From the NCBI GenBank assembly GCA_029934195.1, contig JAOZMQ010000223.1, positions 1 to 5,631 on the forward strand: a stretch of 5,631 bases of DNA. The letters run 5' to 3'. Positions 1-5,631 of the stretch are shown here, in pieces. The stretch's first letter is position 1. The number at the start of each line of letters is the position of its first letter. Under the pieces are notes generated by a model that had not been told where the DNA came from, searched no databases, and was given only the letters and a program-made list of their open reading frames with translations. The translations under genes were made by a program, and so were the position numbers. Source of the stretch: Candidatus Cloacimonadota bacterium (lineage in GTDB: Bacteria > Cloacimonadota > Cloacimonadia > Cloacimonadales > JAOZMQ01).

Positions 1-2
1 AA

Positions 3-428
3 GAAACTACAACGAGGAAAAAGTTAGTTAATGAAATCCCAAAAGTAGAAGTGAATTCGGATGAAGAAGATAATCCCCAAAAAGATTGGCCAAAAACAAC
101 TGAAGATGTTGCTTTAGAAATTTACTCAAATGGGAATTTGCTTAAAATTTATCCGATTAGTAAAACTGAAAGTATTTTAATAGGGAAAAAAACAAGAAGT
201 CAAAAAGTTGTTGATATTGATCTATCCGAATATACTCAAAATACTCAATCAATTTCTCGTAATCATCTCAAAATCTGGCAGAATGATGATTATTTAATGA
301 TGAAAAATATTGGAAGTCACCGTGTTAAATATCAGGGGCAAGAAATGTTGTCACAGCAGATTGCAGTTTTGAAAAAAGGTGGAGTTATTGAGATTGCAGA
401 TTTGATTATCACTATTGTTGAGGTGTAA
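3..428 (+). CDS. FHA-domain protein, 5'-truncated by window edge
   Basis: This is the C-terminal part of a protein ending in a forkhead-associated (FHA) domain, a fold that usually binds phosphothreonine peptides. The frame is open back to base 3. The first possible start, GTG at 51, has no Shine-Dalgarno motif before it, so that codon is probably an internal Val and the gene begins upstream. Numbering from that codon, a charged linker (1-20) precedes the FHA domain (about 21-125). Visible FHA features are IGK (44-46), the SRNH motif (69-72) and a final hydrophobic strand after LKKGG. Two usual phosphopeptide contacts are changed: the Arg of the GR motif is K46, and the NGT loop after GS (88-89) is missing, with Arg at the Asn place. 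Binding may therefore be weak or altered. A TTED motif (16-19) lies just before the domain. The kinase gene follows after 3 nt, which suggests that this protein is substrate or reader of that kinase. The FHA call is fairly sure; the N-terminal content is unknown. Confidence 0.82.
   Translation, partial: ETTTRKKLVNEIPKVEVNSDEEDNPQKDWPKTTEDVALEIYSNGNLLKIYPISKTESILIGKKTRSQKVVDIDLSEYTQNTQSISRNHLKIWQNDDYLMMKNIGSHRVKYQGQEMLSQQIAVLKKGGVIEIADLIITIVEV
420..425 (+). promoter_or_regulatory. Ribosome binding site for the Ser/Thr kinase
   Basis: GAGGTG lies 6 nt before the ATG at 432 and forms the last two sense codons of the FHA gene. It supports 432 over the nearby in-frame ATG at 441 and implies that kinase translation is coupled to FHA termination. 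Confidence 0.7.
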
Positions 429-431
429 ATT

Positions 432-2741
432 ATGAAAATAATGTTTGATAGAAACTTTAATAGAGAAATTCTTCATTTGGAATGGAAAGGACGAGGGTTT
501 AAAATCCCGAAATTATTAAACAACCGTTTTGAAGTTGAATCAATTCTCGCTGTTGGTGGAATGGGTGTCATTTTTGTAGCAAAAGATAAGAGATTGTTTA
601 ACAAAAAAGTTCTGATTAAACGCTCTCTTTATCGGGATTCTCTCTTTCAAAATAGAAATGATAAAAACCGATGGGAAGACATTAAACATATTAGAAAAAC
701 AATTGATACTGAATATGCTGCAATGCTTCACGGATGGGGAAGAAAAATTCCCAACATCCCCATTCCTCTCGATAAATTTGAAGATTTAAATCCTGAGATT
801 TATGGTCCGCATACTGATAAATCGGGGAATAAATTTTTCGGTGAAAAAGAGCTTTATGAAACAGAGCCATACCTTGTAATTAATTATTTTACAGGAAAAC
901 CGATAAAAAAAGATCATCCTGAAGTTAATAAAAATGTTGTTGATTTTGCTTATTATTATTTACAAAATGTCGCTAATATCCTAAAGGGATTTCATCAAAA
1001 ATATACTTCTAATAATACTAGTTTTGAATTTTTTTATTGCGATCTAAAACCCGATAATGTGCTATTAACCAAAGAAAAACAACTTGTTTTAATTGATATG
1101 GGAAGTTTTGCGATTCGAGTAAATGGTAAATTAGTAAATGATATTACAACCACTCCCGGATATTGTGCTCCGGAATTAAAGAATAATCAAGGAATGTATC
1201 TTTCGCCGGCTGTTGATGTTTATACTTTGGCAATTTCTGTTTTTGAACTTATTACAGAGCAGTCTCCACAATTGGATCAATTTGGTAATATTGAACTTAA
1301 TTGGAAAAAATTCAATGAAATCACTGTAAAAGCAAAACAAGAAAGCTGGACTAAGATTTTCAAAAAAGCCCTCGAAGAAGACCCTCAAAAACGATTTCAG
1401 AATATGGATGAATTGCTAAGTGCATTCAAAAAAAATATTCCTATACAAAATAATTCTGAACCCCCTATAAATACGAATTATTTTCGAAAGAAATTAGTGA
1501 AACCAAAACTAATTACAAGCGAATGGAAGACACAACAAGGGTCCTATTTCTCCGGGAATATTTTTAATTTCCCAATTTGGAAATCAGAACGATTTTTTGA
1601 TATTCAAACTCAAGCTTCTGAAGTTAAAAATAAAATAAAATTGGATGTAATGCACGAAAGTCTACTTCAAGAATTGTTTGAAAAATCAAAGATTAATCTT
1701 ATTGAGAATCTAACATATTTGCCCGAATTATTAGAAATTACGTCTCAAAATACTTATGTGAATTATGTTCCAGAGCTCTTAAAACCAAAAGAATATGAAA
1801 TAAAAAGTAACATTATGAAAAATTTATATTTATTTATGAACTTGGAAATGAAAAAAATGTCTTTAATAGGAATATCGCCTAAAACGCTTAAAACAGATAT
1901 TTTGCGCAACCCGTTTATCAATGAGTTTTGGCTATTGCTTAATAAGCAAACACATCATTTTTTGGAGAATCCGCTGATTCAAAAAGTTGTAGGAAAGTCT
2001 GTAATTTTACCACCGGAATTAAAAAAAGATCGAATCTGGATTGAGGAAAGAAGCTTCTCGTATCTTGCAGGAATTAATGCTTTATTTTTGATTAATCCAG
2101 AAAAAACTTTAGAGTTATATTATAATAATAAACTTTATGAAAAAATACATTACGAACGATTTGTTAGAACTTTAGGTATAACTAACAAATTGAAAGAAAT
2201 TATTCTTAACCTCATTAATCCAATTGCATACTTGCGACTTACACCTTATGAAGCTATTTCAAAGATGAAGGGTAATAAAACAAATATTGTAAAAAGAGAA
2301 GTTTTCCAAAATATCCCAAAAGGATTTCAAATTCAATATACGGAAAGTTTACTGGATCAGCGAATCCAGTTTCGAGAAATAGGAAATATAACAAAAAAAA
2401 CTATTTTTTGGAAGAATGTAACCAAACATATCATTCTCCATCGAGAACCTTTTGATAATTTTAAAGAAATTCTTCAGCGGAATAAAACAGCATTTCAAAT
2501 TTCAAATAAGCAAAATGTTAGTAATAAAATTTTTACTCTTTTAGAAAAATCAGTAAAAGACAAACAAATTGCAATTCTAATTATTGATAAATCAATCAAT
2601 AATATGGAATACAAACTTACAGAAGTTCTTAAAAAATTCACGAAAGTAATACTTTTTTCAGAAGAAAATCCTTTTAAACTTCCAAATATTGAGCATTACC
2701 CCCTTTCAAACTTCACGATAAAAAAGGAGAGAAGAAGATGA
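432..2741 (+). CDS. Eukaryotic-like Ser/Thr protein kinase with large unknown C-terminal region
   Basis: This is a predicted cytosolic protein kinase transferring ATP phosphate to Ser/Thr. The kinase domain covers about residues 33-335. It has a glycine loop VGGMG (41-45), beta3 VLIK with K63, a likely alphaC Glu E94, catalytic loop YCDLKPDN with D204, K206 and N209, Mg-binding DMG (222-224), activation segment TTTPGY, APE (246-248), DVYTLA, and DPQKRF (317-322) near the domain end. All catalytic residues are present, so it is probably active. HRD is replaced by YCD, making it a non-RD kinase, and DFG is DMG. Residues 64-90 and the stretch before the hinge are longer than usual. Residues ~340-769 match nothing I recognise: no transmembrane, PASTA or obvious repeat segment is seen. 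About 710-760 could form a short beta-alpha-beta unit (IAILIID, then VILFSEE). The gene lies 3 nt after the FHA gene and overlaps the histidine kinase gene by 4 nt (ATGA). The kinase assignment is secure; substrate and trigger are unknown. Confidence 0.95.
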   Translation: MKIMFDRNFNREILHLEWKGRGFKIPKLLNNRFEVESILAVGGMGVIFVAKDKRLFNKKVLIKRSLYRDSLFQNRNDKNRWEDIKHIRKTIDTEYAAMLHGWGRKIPNIPIPLDKFEDLNPEIYGPHTDKSGNKFFGEKELYETEPYLVINYFTGKPIKKDHPEVNKNVVDFAYYYLQNVANILKGFHQKYTSNNTSFEFFYCDLKPDNVLLTKEKQLVLIDMGSFAIRVNGKLVNDITTTPGYCAPELKNNQGMYLSPAVDVYTLAISVFELITEQSPQLDQFGNIELNWKKFNEITVKAKQESWTKIFKKALEEDPQKRFQNMDELLSAFKKNIPIQNNSEPPINTNYFRKKLVKPKLITSEWKTQQGSYFSGNIFNFPIWKSERFFDIQTQASEVKNKIKLDVMHESLLQELFEKSKINLIENLTYLPELLEITSQNTYVNYVPELLKPKEYEIKSNIMKNLYLFMNLEMKKMSLIGISPKTLKTDILRNPFINEFWLLLNKQTHHFLENPLIQKVVGKSVILPPELKKDRIWIEERSFSYLAGINALFLINPEKTLELYYNNKLYEKIHYERFVRTLGITNKLKEIILNLINPIAYLRLTPYEAISKMKGNKTNIVKREVFQNIPKGFQIQYTESLLDQRIQFREIGNITKKTIFWKNVTKHIILHREPFDNFKEILQRNKTAFQISNKQNVSNKIFTLLEKSVKDKQIAILIIDKSINNMEYKLTEVLKKFTKVILFSEENPFKLPNIEHYPLSNFTIKKERRR
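2351..2370 (+). repeat. Short perfect inverted repeat inside the kinase gene
   Basis: ACTGGAT (2351-2357) and ATCCAGT (2364-2370) are perfect reverse complements around a 6-nt CAGCGA loop. It could form a small mRNA hairpin within the region encoding the unknown kinase extension. No T-run follows, so it is not a terminator. A 7-bp arm may well be chance. Confidence 0.3.
2724..2730 (+). promoter_or_regulatory. Ribosome binding site for the histidine kinase
   Basis: AAGGAGA sits 7 nt before ATG 2738, within the last codons of the Ser/Thr kinase gene. It fixes the start at 2738 rather than the in-frame ATG at 2747, and with the ATGA stop/start overlap it points to translational coupling. Confidence 0.8.
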
Positions 2742-4096
2742 CTGAAATGCAAGAAAAGACTTTAAACAATTTCCGTAACAAAAATTATGCAGAAGCACAT
2801 AAAGGATATAAAGAGATTTTGCAGACAGATAAGACAAACTCTCGATATAGAAATATAAATAATCTGCTTACCTGTATTTATTATTTGTATCTTGAGAATA
2901 AGAATGATGTTTTGTTTAAAGAGTATGAAACTTATTTATTGGAATACATTAAAATAGGAAAAGAAACAGATAATACAAATTGGGCAAACAATATCCTTGA
3001 GGATCTGATAGAATATTCTCTCGAATTGGCTTTGTCAAAATTTACTGAAAATAGAGATTCATTTAAAAAACAAAGCGAAAAACTTAAAGGCTGGCTAAAA
3101 GAATTTATTATTCCCTTTATTGAGACTCTTGAAATTCCGGTAAAAAGGAATAAAAAAATATTCTATGATGCAATATTGCAAAAAACTTTCAAAGAACGAG
3201 CAAATTTTGAGAGAATAGGAAATGAATATCAAAATGTAATAAATACTAAAATTCTTTGTAATTTTTATCTTTCTTGTACTAAAGATGAGCAGATTTACGC
3301 TCGAAGTCGGTCTAATATTTATCGCCTTCTTTCGGAATTGGTTTATAGTGATCCAACTGAAAAGAATCAAGATTATTATTTTCTTACAAAAAAAGCAGTT
3401 AAATATTTGGATAAAAGCTTGGAAGCTTATCCGCAAAACAAATTTTCAAAAAGCCAAAAACATCAAGTTGTGGATAGTTTAATAATTCAAGAACAACTTC
3501 ATAGATTTGATCATGATGTTAGTTCCAAAATGTCCACGCTCCTTTCGTTAATTAAAAAATTAAAGCGCAAAAATCTCGATTTAAATGAACCACTTAGAAT
3601 GGAAAAAATAATTAATGATATGCAGGCGATTTTGGATTTATCAAAAAATGAAAGTCCAAATCCTGAAGAGGTAAATCTTGAAGAATTGCTAAAAGAGATT
3701 AAAAAAGAAAGTGTTTTGTCTTTAGAATATATTATTTCCGGCAATCCTGAAATTTGGATATCCAATTATGGTTACTTAAAAATTATTTTGGAAAATCTTC
3801 TAAAAAATAGTAGTGAAGCTTATGACCGAAATAAAATTACCATTCCGGATCCGGCTGTTAAAATTTATTTGGATTATGAAAATAATGAGATAAAGATTCA
3901 AGATTGGGCTGGTGGAATATCTGAGGATTTACTAAGAAATGACAAATTATTTGAACCTTATGTTTCACAAAAAGGTGTTGCTCAAGGAACAGGACTTGGC
4001 TTGGCATCGGTAAAAAAGGCTTGCAAAAAATTAGAATTATCCATTTCAATAAAATCAGAAAACAATTCTACAATAATCGCATTAAAGAAAAAATAA
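2738..4096 (+). CDS. Soluble sensor histidine kinase with helical TPR-like N-terminal region
   Basis: This is a predicted cytosolic histidine kinase that autophosphorylates on His and passes the phosphate to a receiver, most likely the next gene's product. Residues 1-~245 are nearly all helical. NYAEAHKGYKEIL near the start and AVKYLDKSLEAYP near the end resemble TPR helices, so this part is probably a protein-binding sensor; the TPR match is weak. The DHp domain spans about 250-310 with FDHDV, where H259 followed by Asp is the likely phospho-acceptor (H255 is less likely). The HATPase domain follows: N box ENLLKNSSEA with N353 and N357, G1 box DWAGGI (389-394), F box LFEPY, and G2 box GTGLGL (417-422). 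All ATP-binding boxes are intact, so the enzyme should be active. No transmembrane helix, PAS, GAF or HAMP domain is seen, so it senses something inside the cell. It overlaps the kinase gene by 4 nt and lies 15 nt before the receiver gene. Confidence 0.92.
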   Translation: MTEMQEKTLNNFRNKNYAEAHKGYKEILQTDKTNSRYRNINNLLTCIYYLYLENKNDVLFKEYETYLLEYIKIGKETDNTNWANNILEDLIEYSLELALSKFTENRDSFKKQSEKLKGWLKEFIIPFIETLEIPVKRNKKIFYDAILQKTFKERANFERIGNEYQNVINTKILCNFYLSCTKDEQIYARSRSNIYRLLSELVYSDPTEKNQDYYFLTKKAVKYLDKSLEAYPQNKFSKSQKHQVVDSLIIQEQLHRFDHDVSSKMSTLLSLIKKLKRKNLDLNEPLRMEKIINDMQAILDLSKNESPNPEEVNLEELLKEIKKESVLSLEYIISGNPEIWISNYGYLKIILENLLKNSSEAYDRNKITIPDPAVKIYLDYENNEIKIQDWAGGISEDLLRNDKLFEPYVSQKGVAQGTGLGLASVKKACKKLELSISIKSENNSTIIALKKK

Positions 4097-4100
4097 CAAA

Positions 4101-4106
4101 AGGAGA
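4101..4106 (+). promoter_or_regulatory. Ribosome binding site for the receiver protein
   Basis: AGGAGA is placed 5 nt before the ATG at 4112, inside the 15-nt gap after the histidine kinase stop codon. It confirms the start of the receiver gene, and the gap has no room for a separate promoter. Confidence 0.8.
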
Positions 4107-4111
4107 TACTC

Positions 4112-5101
4112 ATGGAAAAAAAAGAATTTAAGATTCTCTTCTTAGATGATGAGATGTTTAGCAAAGAAGACCCTGAAAATCCGGCAATTATTGCCAAAGA
4201 AAAACTGGAAGCAGCCGGTTATACAATCGAAGTAACTGATAAAATGTCAGAAGTAATTGATGCTTATTACAAAAACTATTTTCACCTCTATATTCTGGAT
4301 ATTGATATGGGCAAAGTTGAAGATACATTCAAAGGGAATGGTGTTGATATTGGTGAGATTTTGTGCCGGATGACTTCAATATCCAATGTAGTAGTTTATA
4401 GTGCTCGTGGAAAAGTAAAAGATTGGTTAAAGGCAGCAAACTTCCATTTCTATAATTATGTCCATAAAAAAGAAGGTGAGGAGAAACTTCTATCAATTGT
4501 TGATGAAGTCTTTGAATACACTCAAAAACACAAAATTGTAATTCCATCATTTAAGAACTCTAAACACGATAATTCTGTTTTAGTATATTATGAAAAATGT
4601 CAAATGCCTTTAGAAACAATCAAACAACATATTGAAGAGCCTGTAATTTTTGATTCACTTGAAGAAATGGCAAAAACTGCAGAAGTTAAAACACCAAAAT
4701 TGATATTAGTTATTCTTCAAACACTTCCGGGATTGTCAAAATTGCTTGCATTTGAAAAAAACTTAAAAAAAATAACAGCACTACAGCCTAATCCAAATGT
4801 AATAGTCTGTATCGAAGCTTCAAAAGAAGACAAACAGCTTTTGCGTGTTGTTAATGCACGTCCGTTCCGAATGCTGAATATTGATTCTCCGGTCTTTGAA
4901 AACAAGTTCAAAAAAGCTATTGATGATGCGTTATTTTGGTTTGGTGAAAATGAGATTTTTGATTTCCCTAATGAAGAACAGATGGTAAGAATGCCTATGA
5001 CTGAAGAAGAAATAGCTGAGTTACGACCAGATGACTGGAAGTATGAAGAATGGGAAGATGATGAAAATAATGAAGTAAATGAGGAGAACGATAATGAATA
5101 A
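4112..5101 (+). CDS. Response-regulator-like protein: receiver, degenerate second receiver, acidic tail
   Basis: This is the likely phospho-acceptor partner of the histidine kinase encoded just upstream. Residues 5-~135 form a receiver domain: acidic pair D12-D13 after ILFL, phospho-acceptor D63 in ILDIDMG, the switch Ser S97 in VVVYSA, and the conserved Lys K119 after YVH. A ~20-residue stretch (66-85) after D63 is longer than usual. Residues about 154-277 repeat the alternating beta/alpha pattern of a receiver: VLVYYE, LILVILQTLPG, NVIVCIEAS, FRMLNID, then a final helix. The Asp position is occupied by I201 and the acidic pair is lost, so I read it as a pseudo-receiver; this rests on pattern and alignment by eye. 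The last 51 residues (279-329) hold 22 Asp/Glu and 3 basic residues. There is no HTH, enzyme or other output domain, so it should act through protein contacts. Its end overlaps the PIN-like gene by 8 nt, making the PIN protein a candidate target. Confidence 0.88.
   Translation: MEKKEFKILFLDDEMFSKEDPENPAIIAKEKLEAAGYTIEVTDKMSEVIDAYYKNYFHLYILDIDMGKVEDTFKGNGVDIGEILCRMTSISNVVVYSARGKVKDWLKAANFHFYNYVHKKEGEEKLLSIVDEVFEYTQKHKIVIPSFKNSKHDNSVLVYYEKCQMPLETIKQHIEEPVIFDSLEEMAKTAEVKTPKLILVILQTLPGLSKLLAFEKNLKKITALQPNPNVIVCIEASKEDKQLLRVVNARPFRMLNIDSPVFENKFKKAIDDALFWFGENEIFDFPNEEQMVRMPMTEEEIAELRPDDWKYEEWEDDENNEVNEENDNE
5081..5086 (+). promoter_or_regulatory. Ribosome binding site for the PIN-like gene
   Basis: GAGGAG lies 7 nt before ATG 5094, inside the 3' end of the receiver gene. 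It decides the start of the last gene and implies coupled translation through the 8-nt ATGAATAA overlap. Confidence 0.78.
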
Positions 5102-5631
5102 AACTATCTATCTCCCCGACACAAACCTTTTATTCAATCTTGCTGAATCAATTATTAATCAAGGCAATTTAAAATCTTGGCATTGGAATACTAGAACATT
5201 TTGGAAAAGATACGGCAAACAAACTCAAATTCCTTCTTTGGTATGGGCTGAATTTTGTGGATTGTGGTTTCATAAAAATGTTGATTTAGGAAATTATGAC
5301 TTTTGGTTTCGCAATAGAATAAGTGTTTTCTTACAAATGTACCAAATACTCAAAAAATATAAAGTTAATATGTGTGATGAATCTAATATTTTGTTTCAGA
5401 ATGTATTACAAATTGCCAGTGAGATAACCTCTCAAAAAATGCCTGCTGATTTAATAAAAAAAATCGCAGGACGCATCAATAAGACAATCGATAACATTAG
5501 AAAAAGAGAGAATAAATCTGATGAACAAGAACAACATCTACAAAGAAATATGAAAAATCTTAAAACAGGTAAGATACTTGATGGTCTTGATTCGGTAATC
5601 GTAACTTTTGCTTATGAGTTTTCTAAAAAGA
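5094..5631 (+). CDS. PIN-like domain protein, probable nuclease, 3'-truncated by window edge
   Basis: The first 179 codons are present and the frame is still open at the window end. The N-terminus IYLPDTNLL (5-13) is the typical first PIN strand with metal-binding D9. IPSLVWAEF (46-54) gives the second acidic residue, E53, and LDSVIVTFAYEF (165-176) resembles the PIN helix with the third acidic residue, D166 (D163 is an alternative). The usual last strand with T/S-x-D would lie beyond the window. PIN proteins are mostly metal-dependent ribonucleases, including VapC-type toxins. Here E53 and D166 are ~112 residues apart, far more than in a compact VapC. The insert is helical and Lys/Glu/Gln-rich (about 125-160) and could be a regulatory or binding arm. 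No small antitoxin gene precedes it; the partner is instead the receiver gene overlapping by 8 nt. I infer an effector role. The fold call is probable, and activity and substrate are unknown. Confidence 0.7.
   Translation, partial: MNKTIYLPDTNLLFNLAESIINQGNLKSWHWNTRTFWKRYGKQTQIPSLVWAEFCGLWFHKNVDLGNYDFWFRNRISVFLQMYQILKKYKVNMCDESNILFQNVLQIASEITSQKMPADLIKKIAGRINKTIDNIRKRENKSDEQEQHLQRNMKNLKTGKILDGLDSVIVTFAYEFSKK

Noticed and set aside
29..48. TAATG at 29-33, which could be a stop/start junction with an upstream gene ending in frame 2 and an ATG at 31.
   Set aside because: The ATG at 31 meets TAG after five codons, while the FHA frame is open right to the window edge. The FHA gene more likely continues upstream.
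51..53. GTG at 51 as the true start of the FHA protein.
   Set aside because: No Shine-Dalgarno motif precedes it, unlike every other gene here, and the frame stays open upstream. It cannot be fully excluded.
540..731. Minus-strand open frames inside the genes (for example 540-731, 3095-3436, 3982-4197).
   Set aside because: They lie opposite well-supported domain-bearing genes, have no recognisable domains, and are expected by chance in antisense frames.
1428..1435. Runs of eight A (1428-1435 at the end of the kinase domain, 2393-2400, 4116-4123) as programmed slippage sites.
   Set aside because: Such runs are common in AT-rich genes, the frames read through intact, and no stimulatory structure is evident. 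The one at the kinase-domain boundary is only suggestive.
3409..3433. Twin AAGCTT sites flanked by GGAT and ATCC in the histidine kinase gene, forming an imperfect inverted repeat.
   Set aside because: The loop would be only 2 nt with a bulge, and the sequence codes for a normal TPR-like helix; probably chance.
4097..4111. A terminator or promoter between the histidine kinase and receiver genes.
   Set aside because: The 15-nt gap holds only the ribosome binding site; no hairpin or T-run fits.

Overview
The window is one tightly packed stretch of coding DNA, all on the + strand, from an AT-rich bacterium (G+C about 30% by eye). Every start that can be judged is preceded by a clear Shine-Dalgarno motif (GAGGTG, AAGGAGA, AGGAGA, GAGGAG). 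That argues for a lineage that relies on SD initiation and somewhat against typical Bacteroidota. The sequence does not identify the organism further. No rRNA, tRNA, transposase, phage gene or CRISPR array is visible.

Layout: (1) the C-terminal part of an FHA-domain protein (frame open from base 3, stop at 426-428), whose true start probably lies upstream; (2) a 769-residue Ser/Thr protein kinase (432-2741) with a eukaryotic-like kinase domain in the first ~335 residues and a ~430-residue extension that I do not recognise; (3) a 452-residue soluble histidine kinase (2738-4096) with a helical, TPR-like N-terminal half; (4) a 329-residue response-regulator-like protein (4112-5101) with an intact receiver, a second receiver-like domain lacking the phospho-acceptor, and a strongly acidic tail; (5) the first 179 codons of a PIN-like nuclease (from 5094), cut by the window end. 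Junctions are a 3-nt gap, a 4-nt overlap, a 15-nt gap and an 8-nt overlap. This is the spacing of a translationally coupled operon, with no room for internal promoters or terminators in the gaps.

The set combines two kinds of phospho-signalling: Ser/Thr kinase plus FHA (phosphothreonine writer and reader), and histidine kinase plus receiver. A probable RNA- or DNA-cleaving PIN protein follows. None of the proteins has an evident membrane segment or DNA-binding output domain, so the circuit looks cytosolic and protein-based rather than transcriptional. My inference is a stress- or invasion-sensing module, such as a defence or toxin-like system in which kinase signalling controls the PIN protein. 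It loosely recalls Detocs (a TPR-containing histidine kinase with receiver proteins), but the FHA/STK pair, the REC-pseudoREC protein and the PIN gene make a different composition. The defence role is a hypothesis; the domain calls are much firmer.
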